From: Halobaculum halobium
GTDB taxonomy: Archaea > Halobacteriota > Halobacteria > Halobacteriales > Haloferacaceae
Direction: 5' to 3'
DNA: 64,000 bases
NCBI RefSeq assembly: GCF_030127145.1
Contig: NZ_CP126158.1
Location: 1,550,001 to 1,614,000 of the forward strand
Position numbers and translations under genes: made by a program. Positions 8,194 to 16,884 of the stretch are shown piece by piece. The number at the start of each line of letters is the position of its first letter. Position 1 is the first letter of the stretch. The notes below the pieces were generated by a model, which was given only the letters and a program-made list of their open reading frames with translations, ran no database searches and was not told the DNA's origin.

Positions 8194-8997
8194 ATGGCTC
8201 GCAAAGACGATTTCTACAACCGGGCAAAACAGGAGGGGTATCGCGCTCGCTCCGCCTACAAGCTCCGCCAGATCGACGAGGAGGTCGGCCTGTTCGACAC
8301 CGGCGACACCGTCGTCGACCTGGGCGCCGCCCCCGGCGGCTGGTTGCAGGTCGCCGCCGAGGAGGTGACCGAAGCCGGCCGCGTCGTCGGCGTCGACCTC
8401 CAGCGAATCGACGAGCTCGAGTTCCCCCACGTCGAGACCGTCCGCGGCGACATGACCGAGGAGCGAACCCGCTACTACCTCCGCAAGGCCCTCGGCGTCG
8501 ATCCGGATCCCGCGGACGACGCCGAACTCGAACGGCCCGTAGATCTGGTCGTCTCCGACATGGCGCCGAACATGACCGGCGAGTACCAGCTTGATCACGC
8601 CCGCTCGATCCACCTCTGCCGGCAGGCGTTCGACACCGCGCTCGAACTCCTGAAGCCGGGCGGCGACTTCGTCGTGAAGGTGTTCGACGGGCCCGACCTG
8701 GCCGACTTCCGCGCCGACGTGGAATCCGAGTTCCAGTACGTCCGGGCGTACACCCCCGAGGCGAGCCGGAAGCGCTCCTCCGAGCGGTACCTGATCGCTC
8801 GCGGACGCACCGACTCGCCAGTGAGCGAGGGAGATCGACTCACGGTCGAGGTGACCGACACCGGCGAGGAGGGCGACGGCGTCGCCCGCGTCGACGGGTA
8901 CACGCTGTTCGTCCCCGGCGCCGAGGCCGGCGAGACCGTCGAGATCGTCGTCGACGACGTGAAGCCGCGCTTCGGGTTCACCGAACGCGTCGACTGA
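8194..8997 (+). CDS. rlmE: 23S rRNA (uridine-2'-O-)-methyltransferase RlmE with TRAM domain
   Basis: 267 residues, ATG 8194. Residues 1-200 form a FtsJ/RrmJ fold: the SAM site DLGAAPGGWLQVA, catalytic Asp in VVSDMAPNMTG, catalytic Lys in GGDFVVKVF, and an N-terminal RSAYKL segment conserved in the family. The last 60 residues (GDRLTVEVTDTGEEGDG to RFGFTERV) are a TRAM beta-barrel, an RNA-binding addition common in haloarchaeal RlmE. The enzyme methylates the ribose of a conserved uridine in the A-loop of 23S rRNA, on the assembling large subunit. It is divergent from the adenine methylase across 121 bases. Start choice is supported by the family N-terminus ARKDDFYNRAKQEGYRARSA. Confidence 0.96.
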   Translation: MARKDDFYNRAKQEGYRARSAYKLRQIDEEVGLFDTGDTVVDLGAAPGGWLQVAAEEVTEAGRVVGVDLQRIDELEFPHVETVRGDMTEERTRYYLRKALGVDPDPADDAELERPVDLVVSDMAPNMTGEYQLDHARSIHLCRQAFDTALELLKPGGDFVVKVFDGPDLADFRADVESEFQYVRAYTPEASRKRSSERYLIARGRTDSPVSEGDRLTVEVTDTGEEGDGVARVDGYTLFVPGAEAGETVEIVVDDVKPRFGFTERVD

Positions 8998-9030
8998 GGG
9001 CGGACGGAGGCGGTGCGGTTCGGCCTGTTC

Positions 9031-9756
9031 TCAGGCGCTCACGCCCGACGACTCCGCCTCGTCGCGGCGAACGAGCGCGACGGCGGCGTACACCAGCGGC
9101 GTGTCGACCAGCGCGATGAGGAGCTTGAGGACGTACTGCCCGACGATGAGCGACACGAGCACCGGCGTGGGCAGCGCCGCGCCGACGCCGAGGACGGCGG
9201 GCGCGACCGCGAACGCGACGAGCGTGAACACGACCGTGTCGATGAGTTGACTCGACGCGGTCGAGCCGACGTTGCGCAGCCACAGCGCGTCGCCGTCGGT
9301 GAACTCGCGGATGCGGTGGAAGGCGATCACGTCCCAGTTCTGGCTGATCACGTAGGCGGCCAACGAGCCGAGCACGACGTTGCCCGAGAGGCCGAGCACC
9401 GTCTCGAAGGCGGCGGGGTCGACGGAGCCCTGCGCGGCGGGCGTCGCGATGGTCGCGAACACCAGCGCCAGCAGCACGAAGTTCATCCCGAACGCGACGT
9501 TCACCACTTTCCGAGCGTACGACTTGCCGTACAGCTCCGAGAGGCAGTCCGAGGCGAAGAAGGTGACCGCGTACGCGAGCGTCCCGCCGGGCGCGGTCAC
9601 CGCGCCCAGCACCGGGAGCGAGACGGCCAACAGCTTCGCGGAGATGACCTGCGCGGTGACCAGCGCCGACACGAACAGCGCGGTGAGCACGACCGCCGCC
9701 AGCGGGACCTGCAGCCGACGCGGTTCCGCGGGTTCGACGCCGCGGGCACCGCTCAT
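9031..9756 (-). CDS. Queuosine-precursor transporter family protein (YhhQ/VUT)
   Basis: 241 residues with six or seven membrane helices. The family signature is seen in LVTAQVISAKLLAV at the first helix, the conserved FFASDCLSELYGKSYARKVV loop and SQNWDVIAFHRI. These proteins (YhhQ, ECF-like S component or vitamin uptake transporter) move 7-cyano- or 7-aminomethyl-deazaguanine; in archaea this could feed archaeosine synthesis for tRNA. That substrate is inferred from bacterial members. The start ATG 9756 overlaps the stop of the CopG regulator by four bases (ATGA), so the two are translationally coupled. Confidence 0.9.
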   Translation of the reverse strand: MSGARGVEPAEPRRLQVPLAAVVLTALFVSALVTAQVISAKLLAVSLPVLGAVTAPGGTLAYAVTFFASDCLSELYGKSYARKVVNVAFGMNFVLLALVFATIATPAAQGSVDPAAFETVLGLSGNVVLGSLAAYVISQNWDVIAFHRIREFTDGDALWLRNVGSTASSQLIDTVVFTLVAFAVAPAVLGVGAALPTPVLVSLIVGQYVLKLLIALVDTPLVYAAVALVRRDEAESSGVSA

Positions 9757-9965
9757 TCGTCGGCCCCGCCCGCCGCGTCGCCGACGGCGTCGCTCTCGTC
9801 CTCCAGGCGACCGTGACGGGCGTCGATCTCGTCGAGCACGTCCAGCGTCTTGCGCACCGACGCGCGGATCGCGTCGCTCCGATTCACGAACTTCCCGTCG
9901 TCGCCGACGTGCTCGTCCAGATCGTCGAGGAGCTCACCGGGCATCTCGACGCTTATCTTGGGCAT
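9753..9965 (-). CDS. CopG-family ribbon-helix-helix regulator
   Basis: 70 residues. PKISVEMPGELLDDLDEHV is the N-terminal DNA-contacting strand and first helix; FVNRSDAIRASVRKTLDVL is the second helix with the typical NRSDAIR turn. It should bind DNA as a dimer of ribbon-helix-helix units. The last 20 residues are acidic and probably disordered. It is the first gene of a two-gene unit with the deazaguanine transporter, overlapping by four bases. The simplest inference is autoregulation of the pair, possibly in response to a purine-like ligand or metal, but no ligand pocket is visible. Confidence 0.88.
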   Translation of the reverse strand: MPKISVEMPGELLDDLDEHVGDDGKFVNRSDAIRASVRKTLDVLDEIDARHGRLEDESDAVGDAAGGADE

Positions 9966-10010
9966 ACCAGGATATTCGGAGGCGAATAATTGAACCTTCG
10001 CACTCGACTC

Positions 10011-10060
10011 CGGCTCGCGGCGGAGCGCCGGCTCGCGGCGGAGCGCCGGCTCACGCCGGG
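10011..10060. repeat. 18-bp tandem repeat between copG and tatC genes
   Basis: The unit CGGCTCGCGGCGGAGCGC occurs twice exactly (10011-10028, 10029-10046) and a third partial copy begins at 10047 (CGGCTCACGCCG). It lies 45 bases upstream of the CopG start and beyond the 3' end of the double TatC gene. It could be an operator array for the RHH regulator or simple slippage. Confidence 0.7.
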
Positions 10061-10115
10061 GGTACCGTTGGGCGGAGGACGGGCGCTGTCGGAACCGCGG
10101 GGCGAGTCGAAGCCC

Positions 10116-12908
10116 TCAGCGGGTCAGATCGACGGTCGGTTTGGCGAGGTTGCGCCGGCCACCGAGCGTCAGGACCCACAGGATCGCCAGCCCGACGCCG
10201 TACGCCGCCATCAGCGGGATCGTGACGAGGAACATCGTGAACACGTCCGCCGGGGTGAACAGCGCCGCCGCGAGCATGATCGCGATCGTCGCCTCGCGCC
10301 AGCGCGAGCGCATCGCCTGGTACGACACGCCGATGGTGTTGAGCAGGACCATCAAAACGGGCACGTCCGCGAGGAACCCGATCCCGACGGTGGTGAAGAA
10401 CACCAGCCACGCGAAGTCGCTGATGCGGTAGCTGATCACCATGCCTGCCGCCAGCGCGTCGCTCACGAGCCAGGAGATGACCGCCGGCGCGATGACGGTG
10501 TACCCGAGCGCGAGCCCGCCGAGCAGCCCCGCGAGCAGCGCGGCCACCCACCCGAACACGACCTGGCGACGCCCGCGGACGAAGCCGCGGTCCCGCAGCG
10601 CGGGCCACGCGTAGTACGCCATGAACGGGAGGACGGCCACGGCGCCCGCGATGGTCGAGATCTTCACCTCGAAGATGAGCGCTTCCACCGGGTGGAGCAC
10701 GATGACGCCGAAGTTCTCGGCGCCGACGCCGACGATCTCCTCGGGGATGCGGTTCACGAAGTTGTTCTTCACGTCGCCGATCCCGCCGAGGTAGAGGAAC
10801 GCGAACACGCTCGCGAGCGTGACCCCGAACACCGAGACCAGGATGAACAGCCGTGAACGCAGCGAGGCGGCGATGAACGCGAGGTCGTCGTAGTACCCGC
10901 CGATGTCCTCTTCGTCGCGGCCGCCGCCGGTGAGTCCTTCCAGGAACGTCCCGGTCGCGCGCGAGGCGCGGTCGCCGGCGTCGCTCGAGAGTCCCGGGAT
11001 CGAGGGGCCGCTCGAGCCGCCGGTGCCGCCGGTGCCGCCGGGCTCGTCTGCGGACGACTCGGCCGCTTCGTGGGCCGCCTGAAGCTCGTCGAAGCGATCC
11101 AGCACCGCGCGCGCCTTCGCCGAGTCTCCGGCGGCGGCCGCGCGGTCCGCGAGGTAGTTGGCTCGCCGCTCCGAGATGCCGTCGAACACCGCGTCGGGGG
11201 CGCGACGCACCTCCTCGGTGGTGAGTACCTCGACGTCGACGGCGTCGGGATCGGTGCCGGCGACGTACGCGAAGTAGACGGCGAGGATCCCGGCCAAGAG
11301 GAGGGCGACCCCGACGCCGGCGCCGACGAACGCGGCCAGCGCGGCGGTCCCGCTCACGCCGAGCACAGAGAGGACCCCCGCGGCGCTGGCGCCGTACTCC
11401 GCGAGCACCGAATCCGCGAGTTCGGGACGCTCGACCAGCACGTAGCCCGCGGCGGCGACGGTCCCTGCGATGCCGAGGAGGACGTTCCACAGCGATCCGA
11501 ACCGGCCGCGCCAGTCGACGAAGCCGGCGCCCCGCTGAATCACCCCGACGACGCCCACGTCGCCGGCGAACAGATCGCGCGGCGGGCCAGACCGTCCGAC
11601 TTCCGCTCCGTCCGCGGCCTCTTCTGCGGGCGAACCGGCGGTCCCAGCGGCCGCCGCCTCGTCGAAGCGGTCGAGGATCGCCTGCGCCTTGCCGGGCTCG
11701 TCGGCGTCCATCGCGGCGGAAGCCGCCTCGAGCGCCTCCGGTTCGGTCATGCCGTCGAACGCCTCCGGCGGGGCGGCGCGCACGCCCACCTCGTCCAGCG
11801 CCGAGAGGTCGATCGCGTCGGGGTCGCCCGCGTCGCCGCCGACGGCTGTGGTCTCGTCGAGTTCGGCGTACACGAAGTACGCCAGCGCGACGAGCGTAAG
11901 GGCGACGCCGACGCCCGCGGACAGCGCCGCCAGCGCCGGCGCCGCGAGGCCGGTGGCGAATCGATAGCTCGTCAGCCCCGTCCCCGCGACGGCGCCGTTG
12001 ACCGCCGCGGCGCCGCCGCGGGCGTAGAACAGGTACACCGCTGCGCCGGCGGCGACGCCGACGCCGGCGAGCACGTTCCAGTGGACCCGGGCGGTCGCGG
12101 CCGCGTCGATGCGCTCGCTGCCGCGCTTGGCGGTGACCACGACCTTCGCGAGGTACAGCGACGCCGCGTACAACAGCAGCAGCGGCGCCGCCCACATCAC
12201 CTGCGTGAACGGGTCCGGCGGCGAGAACACGGCGCCGAACACGAAGATACCGACGACGGCGTGGCGCCACTTCTCGCGGAACGTCTCGTAGGGGACGATC
12301 TCGGCGTACGAGAGCGCCGTAATGGCCAGCGGCATCTGGGCGGCGAAGCCGAACGAGAACGTGAGCAGCGCGATGAACTGCGCCCACTTCACGATGGAGT
12401 AGGTCGGGAGAATCCCCGCCGAGAGCGCGTTGTTCGCGAGGAACGCGAACATGAACGGGAAGAACACGAGGTAGCCGTAGGCGACGCCCCCGGCGAACAG
12501 CCCGACGGCGAGCACGAAGATGAGCGCGAGCTTCCAGCGGGCGACCGGCGCCTGCGGCCAAGCGCCCCGCTCGCGGAGCGCGTCCCGAGAGAAGTACAAC
12601 AGCGGCGGGACCCCGACGATGATCCCGACGATGAGGCCGATCTTCGCCTGGAGGAGGATCACGTCGAACGGCGTCTGCGCGATGATCTCGACCTCCTGAC
12701 CGGCGGCATCGCTGAGTTGGGCGCGCGTGACAGACTTGAGGAAGTCCCAGACGTACAGCCGGAGGGCGTAGAACGTCCCCATGAATCCGGCGAGGAAGAC
12801 GAGGAACACCTTCTGGAGGTCCTTCTGCGCAGACCTGAGCATCGCGCCGGCGGTGGCCCTGCCGTCCGCCAGCGTCTGTTGCGTGTCCTCGTCGAGCGCG
12901 CTCGACAT
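10116..12908 (-). CDS. tatC: Double-domain Sec-independent translocase subunit TatC (TatCt type)
   Basis: 930 residues from ATG 12908; in-frame codons upstream lack TatC similarity and the family start (SSALDEDTQQTLADGRATAG) fits. There are two complete TatC domains. The first covers about residues 25-260 with the FMGTFYALRLYVWDF and YLVFFPFMFAF helices. The second covers about 650-925 with ILVSVFGVTLASVFAFLYL and GFLADVPVLMVLL. They are separated by about 380 residues carrying extra membrane helices and two similar acidic linkers with the phrase AILDRFDEA / AVLDRFDEL. Such fused TatC proteins with 14 helices are known only from haloarchaea, where Tat is the main export route for folded proteins. 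It is divergent from the single-domain TatC at 13090, so the pair shares a 181-base promoter region. Confidence 0.96.
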   Translation of the reverse strand: MSSALDEDTQQTLADGRATAGAMLRSAQKDLQKVFLVFLAGFMGTFYALRLYVWDFLKSVTRAQLSDAAGQEVEIIAQTPFDVILLQAKIGLIVGIIVGVPPLLYFSRDALRERGAWPQAPVARWKLALIFVLAVGLFAGGVAYGYLVFFPFMFAFLANNALSAGILPTYSIVKWAQFIALLTFSFGFAAQMPLAITALSYAEIVPYETFREKWRHAVVGIFVFGAVFSPPDPFTQVMWAAPLLLLYAASLYLAKVVVTAKRGSERIDAAATARVHWNVLAGVGVAAGAAVYLFYARGGAAAVNGAVAGTGLTSYRFATGLAAPALAALSAGVGVALTLVALAYFVYAELDETTAVGGDAGDPDAIDLSALDEVGVRAAPPEAFDGMTEPEALEAASAAMDADEPGKAQAILDRFDEAAAAGTAGSPAEEAADGAEVGRSGPPRDLFAGDVGVVGVIQRGAGFVDWRGRFGSLWNVLLGIAGTVAAAGYVLVERPELADSVLAEYGASAAGVLSVLGVSGTAALAAFVGAGVGVALLLAGILAVYFAYVAGTDPDAVDVEVLTTEEVRRAPDAVFDGISERRANYLADRAAAAGDSAKARAVLDRFDELQAAHEAAESSADEPGGTGGTGGSSGPSIPGLSSDAGDRASRATGTFLEGLTGGGRDEEDIGGYYDDLAFIAASLRSRLFILVSVFGVTLASVFAFLYLGGIGDVKNNFVNRIPEEIVGVGAENFGVIVLHPVEALIFEVKISTIAGAVAVLPFMAYYAWPALRDRGFVRGRRQVVFGWVAALLAGLLGGLALGYTVIAPAVISWLVSDALAAGMVISYRISDFAWLVFFTTVGIGFLADVPVLMVLLNTIGVSYQAMRSRWREATIAIMLAAALFTPADVFTMFLVTIPLMAAYGVGLAILWVLTLGGRRNLAKPTVDLTR

Positions 12909-13089
12909 ACCAGATGAGAGCGACTTGCTGGTTATCAACCTTTTCAAGGAACGCGTCGCGTCGACGGCGACGAACGCGGCGACTGTTCGGCGGTCGGGGC
13001 GCCCACCCGCCCGACGGACGGCGGTGAGTGCCGCCGGTCGGTGAGGCAATCAGAAAAGGCCTATAACGGACCGGAGGCGAAGCCCACCC

Positions 13090-14580
13090 ATGACCGCGGA
13101 CTCGGATCCGCCGGACGAGCCGTCGGCCGAAGCCGACGGCGACCGCGACGCGGAGACGGTCGAGTCCGCAGAACCGCCTGAGCCCGCCGAATCCGACGGC
13201 GACCCGGCTCACGACGGTGCCGACACAGACGCCGACGACGCCCCGGACGACGCGGACGCGAATCCGGCCGACACGGAAGACGACCGGGACGCGGGTCCGG
13301 ATCCCAACGACGGCGATAGCGGCGACGACGACGGCGCTGACGAGGACGGCGACACCGACGGCGACACCAGCGCAGAGGACGGCGAGTCGTCGGAGGGACG
13401 GACCACCGACGAGGAACTGGGGATCGACCGCCGGAGTCCGTTCGAGGACGGCGACAACGGTGACGGGGTCAGTTCGGACGGGGACGGCGGACTCGACTCG
13501 GACGACGACCTGGACGATGACAGCGGCAACAGCGGCGACGGAGACAGCGGCAGTGGAGACGACGGAGACGGCGACGGTGACGGCGGGGTCGAACGCGACT
13601 CGTTGGAGCCGACTCCGATCGCCGGGGACACACAGGAGATCGACGGGTCGCAGCCGGTTCCCGACGCGGTCGCCGGCGAACGAACCGGGGAGGGCGGGGC
13701 TCCGGCCGCCAGCGGTGAGACTGCGGCCGCCAGCGGCGAAGGCGCGGCGACGAATGGTGGGGGCGCCATGACGGCGGCCCAGAAGGGGATGGACGCGGTG
13801 AACAAGGGTGTCGGCGCGCTCGGCGGCGAGGGCGGCGGCCCCGAATCCGACCAGGAGATGCCGCTGGCCGCGCACATCGAGGAGATGATGCGCCGTCTCG
13901 GCCTCGTGTTCGGCATCGCGGGTGTCGTCGTCGTCGCAGTGCTGTTGATCGGGACGGTGTCGCCGACGGTCCCCAGCGCCGAGCAGATCATCGAGTTCCT
14001 GTGGGACGCCCACGTCGGCTTCGAGCAGAACCGCCCCCGCGTGTACGGTCCGCTGGAGTTCCTACTCACGAAGCTGAAGGTCGCGTCGCTGGCCGGCCTG
14101 TTGGTCGGCCTTCCGGTGTTCGTCTACGAGACCTACCGGTTCATGCGTCCCGGCCTGTACCCGCACGAGCGGCGATACTACCTGGCTGCAGTGCCGACGA
14201 GCCTGATTCTGGGGATCATCGGGGTCGCGTTCGCGCACTTCATCGTCCTCCCGGTGATTTTCGATTACTTCATCAGCTACACCGAGGGGAGCGCCGAGTT
14301 GGCGTTCAGCCTCAAAGAGACGTTCAACCTCATCCTCCTGCTGATGGGCTACATGGCGATCGTCTTCCAGATTCCGCTGTTCATCCAGCTCGCAATCATG
14401 ATGGGGCTGGTGACCCGCGAGTGGATGGAGGACCGTCGGCTGCTGTTCTGGTCGGGGTTCGTCGGCCTGGCGTTCATCGTCTCGCCGGATCCGACCGGAA
14501 TGGCGCCGATCATCGTCGGCGCGACGATGATCGTGCTGTTCGAGGGGACGCTCGCGCTGTTGCGCTGGACCGGGAACTAG
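13090..14580 (+). CDS. tatC: Sec-independent translocase subunit TatC (TatCo type) with acidic N-terminal extension
   Basis: 496 residues, ATG 13090. Residues 1 to about 250 are a hydrophilic extension dominated by Asp, Glu, Gly and Ser, with no predicted fold. The TatC domain starts at about 253 with MPLAAHIEEMMRRLG and has the six usual helices, including the conserved PVFVYETYRFMRPGLYPHE loop and the FAHFIVLPVIFDYF segment. TatC recognises the twin-Arg signal peptide at the membrane. In halophiles the acidic extension faces the cytoplasm and may help with signal or chaperone interaction, which is inference. Pairing with the divergent double TatC matches the conserved haloarchaeal arrangement. 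Confidence 0.96.
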   Translation: MTADSDPPDEPSAEADGDRDAETVESAEPPEPAESDGDPAHDGADTDADDAPDDADANPADTEDDRDAGPDPNDGDSGDDDGADEDGDTDGDTSAEDGESSEGRTTDEELGIDRRSPFEDGDNGDGVSSDGDGGLDSDDDLDDDSGNSGDGDSGSGDDGDGDGDGGVERDSLEPTPIAGDTQEIDGSQPVPDAVAGERTGEGGAPAASGETAAASGEGAATNGGGAMTAAQKGMDAVNKGVGALGGEGGGPESDQEMPLAAHIEEMMRRLGLVFGIAGVVVVAVLLIGTVSPTVPSAEQIIEFLWDAHVGFEQNRPRVYGPLEFLLTKLKVASLAGLLVGLPVFVYETYRFMRPGLYPHERRYYLAAVPTSLILGIIGVAFAHFIVLPVIFDYFISYTEGSAELAFSLKETFNLILLLMGYMAIVFQIPLFIQLAIMMGLVTREWMEDRRLLFWSGFVGLAFIVSPDPTGMAPIIVGATMIVLFEGTLALLRWTGN

Positions 14581-14646
14581 CCCACCCGACCGCCGACCGC
14601 GGTCCCGAGACACGCTTTTGGCCTCCCCACGCCCAGTCCGGAGCGA

Positions 14647-15318
14647 ATGGGAACGATCCTGCTGTGTCGCCACGGCGAGACCACGTGGAACCGCGACCGC
14701 CGCGTCCAAGGGTGGGCGCCGACGGAGTTGACCGAGCGCGGCCGCGAGCAGGCCGACGCCCTCGCGGGGTTCCTCAATGACGAGTACGCCGTCGACCGGG
14801 TCGTCGCCTCCGACCTCGAACGCGCCGTCGAGACCGCCCGAGCGGTCTCTCGTTCGACGGCCGCGGAGGCGACGCTCGACGCCCGGTGGCGCGAGCGCGA
14901 CTTCGGCCGATTGCAGGGGCTCGCCTACGACGAACTGTTCGGCACGTACCCCGAGTACACGCTCTCTGCGATCGGCTACGCAGCCGCCGAAACAGTCCCC
15001 GAGAGCGGCGAGTCGCTGCTCGACATGCGAGCGCGGGCGCTGACCGCGTTTGCCGACCTTCGCGCCGAGCTCGGCGACGGCGAGACGGTCGCGGTCGTCA
15101 CTCACGGCGGCCCGCTGTACGTCGTGACCGGGGATATGAAGGGGATCGACGTGGTCGCGGCGGTGCTCGATCAGGACCAGGGAAACTGCGCGGTGAACGA
15201 GGTTCGGGTCGACGACGGGGACCGAGAATCCGGCGACGGCGACGCCCCCGTCGCCGAGGTAATCCGCGAGAACGTCACCGACTTCCTGCCGGAGGCGACG
15301 ACACAGGAGAACTACTGA
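14647..15318 (+). CDS. Histidine phosphatase family protein (phosphoglycerate-mutase-like)
   Basis: 223 residues, ATG 14647. The catalytic RHG motif is LLCRHGETTWN near the N-terminus (residues 4-14). The other active-site elements are the Glu in ARWRERDFGRLQG and the second His in VAVVTHGGPLYVV. This is the branch 1 histidine phosphatase fold, in which the first His is phosphorylated. The family includes cofactor-dependent phosphoglycerate mutases, alpha-ribazole phosphatase (CobC) and broad phosphatases. Neighbours do not identify the substrate. It begins 66 bases after the TatC gene on the same strand, and the acidic C-terminal 30 residues are variable. Confidence 0.9.
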   Translation: MGTILLCRHGETTWNRDRRVQGWAPTELTERGREQADALAGFLNDEYAVDRVVASDLERAVETARAVSRSTAAEATLDARWRERDFGRLQGLAYDELFGTYPEYTLSAIGYAAAETVPESGESLLDMRARALTAFADLRAELGDGETVAVVTHGGPLYVVTGDMKGIDVVAAVLDQDQGNCAVNEVRVDDGDRESGDGDAPVAEVIRENVTDFLPEATTQENY

Positions 15319-15375
15319 GCGGGGTCGGCCGGGCGGACGGGTCAGCAGCGATCCCGCGGCGCTGGGACCGGAGTC

Positions 15376-16262
15376 CTACGAGGTCGGATAGTCGCGCGCG
15401 AACACGTCCTCGACGACCGGTTCGCCGTCGCGGTGCACGCCGTTGTCGGCCTCGCCCTCGGGGCTGACGCTCCCGGTCTCGTACCCCTGGAGGTCGAGCG
15501 TGACGTGGTCGAAGCCGAGATCGAGCATGTGTTCGCGCGCGGCGGCGACGAAGTCGGGGTTCAGCGCCGCCTCCAACTCGTCGGCGCCGACCTCGATGCG
15601 CGCGAGGCCGTCGTGGTCGCGGACGCGGAACTGCGAGAACCCCCACGTCCGAAGGACCCGTTCGGCCTTCTCGATGCGCGTGAGGCGCTCCTCGGTCACC
15701 TCCAGTCCGGTCGGGATCCGCGAGGAGAGACACGCCATCGAGGGCTTGTCGGCGACGGCAAGATCGTAGTGGGCGGCGATAGCGCGCACCTCGTCTTTCG
15801 TGATTCCCGCCTGAAGCAGGGGAGAGACGACGTCGAGTTCCTCGACGGCCTGGAGGCCGGGGCGGTGACCCTCCCCGGGATCGGAGGCGTTTGTTCCGTC
15901 GCAGACGGTGCCGATCCCGCGTTCGCGGGCCGCCTCGTACATCCGCGAGAGGCGCATCGTCCGGCAGTGATAACAGCGGTCGTCGCCGTTGGCGACGAAG
16001 TCCGGGTCGTCCAGCTCGGAGAACTCGACGACTGCGTGGTCGATGCCGATGTCGTCGGCGACCCGTCGGGCGTCGTCCAACTCCTCGGTTGGGAGCGTCT
16101 CGCTTTTCGCGGTGCACGCGACTGCGTCGTCGCCGAGGGCGTCGCGCGCGAGCGCCGCGACGACCGACGAATCGACGCCCCCGAGAAGGCGACGAGCACG
16201 CCGTCGCGCTCCGCGAGCGCCTCCCGCGCGGCCGCCGCCTTCGCCGCAACGTCGTCGTCCAT
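15376..16262 (-). pseudogene. larE: LarE-type ATP-dependent sacrificial sulfur transferase, frame broken by one missing base
   Basis: The first frame starts ATG 16262 (MDDDVAAKAAAAREALAERD) and reaches VLVAFSG, then loses sense. The second frame carries the rest to TAG 15376-15378. Adding one C to the plus-strand run 16178-16182 (G on the coding strand) restores the PP-loop SGGVDSS and a 295-residue protein. Family marks in the second half are DRCYHCRTMRL, CDGTNASDPG, and KPSMACLSSRIP, whose Cys is the sulfur donor or cluster ligand. The CxxC plus Cys set resembles the iron-sulfur type of LarE. The enzyme makes the nickel-pincer cofactor or a related sulfur transfer to a pyridinium or nucleotide substrate. 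As written the protein would be cut after about 30 residues. It is convergent with the phosphatase gene. Confidence 0.87.
16178..16182 (-). other. Frameshift site in larE: C5 run (G5 on coding strand)
   Basis: The coding strand reads TTC TCG GGG GCG TCG; with one more G it reads TTC TCG GGG GGC GTC GAT, giving the ATP-pyrophosphatase PP-loop FSGGVD. The active-site motif makes this the most secure of the four frame breaks. Confidence 0.88.
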
Positions 16263-16401
16263 GGCCCGATTGACGTGACCGCCACGCAAAAGTCGTCCGA
16301 ACGCGGCGCGGGCCGCACGCGACGCCGTCGCGGAGGGACGCGCGGCTGCCTTAGACGGGTCGCCGTAACGTTCTCCATGCTGGACGGTCACATGGAACGA
16401 T

Positions 16402-16680
16402 GTGTCCACCCCTACTCCCGACGCGATCGACCCGGAGGACGTACGCGCGACCGACCACGCGGGCGTCCCCGCCGACATCGACGGCGCGTACCTGTTCGGG
16501 ATCAGCCGCGAGGGGACGCCGTTCTACTACGACGCCGACCGGAATCGCGTCGTCGAGGGCGACCGTCACGGCGGCGTCGCGGACGACTACGGCGTCGTCG
16601 ACAGCGTGGAATCCTTCGTCACTGATATCGAGGACCACGTCGGGTGGGACCTGCTCGGCAGTGCGGACGACGGGCCCTGA
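16402..16680 (+). CDS. Small acidic hypothetical protein
   Basis: 92 residues, GTG 16402. The protein is acidic, starting STPTPDAIDPEDVRATDHAGV, with a probable small beta region (GAYLFGISREGTPFYYDADRN) and a C-terminal helix around VESFVTDIEDHVGWDLL. No membrane helix or metal motif is seen. I do not know the family. It starts 140 bases from the divergent larE start and is followed by a 200-base gap before the MutS-family gene. Codon usage and acidity agree with a real haloarchaeal gene. Confidence 0.65.
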   Translation: MSTPTPDAIDPEDVRATDHAGVPADIDGAYLFGISREGTPFYYDADRNRVVEGDRHGGVADDYGVVDSVESFVTDIEDHVGWDLLGSADDGP

Positions 16681-16884
16681 CCAGTCCGTCGCGAGCGACG
16701 ACTTGAGCGCCGTCCCGGGCACGCGTCGCTACGCCCCCCGGTCGCGTTCTCGCGGTCTCCCACGGGTCGGGCTCGCCCTGCTCGCGGAGCACTTCGTTCC
16801 CCGCCCGCGTTCTCGTGGCCTCGCTTCGCTCGGCCACGCAGTCCCCGGCACGGTTTTGACCCCCGCCCCGGTATCGGGTGGCGA

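Noticed and set aside
11070-12917. Plus-strand 615-codon frame opposite the double TatC gene
   Set aside because: Composition is Arg/Gly/Glu-rich with no fold pattern; it is the shadow of a clear TatC gene.
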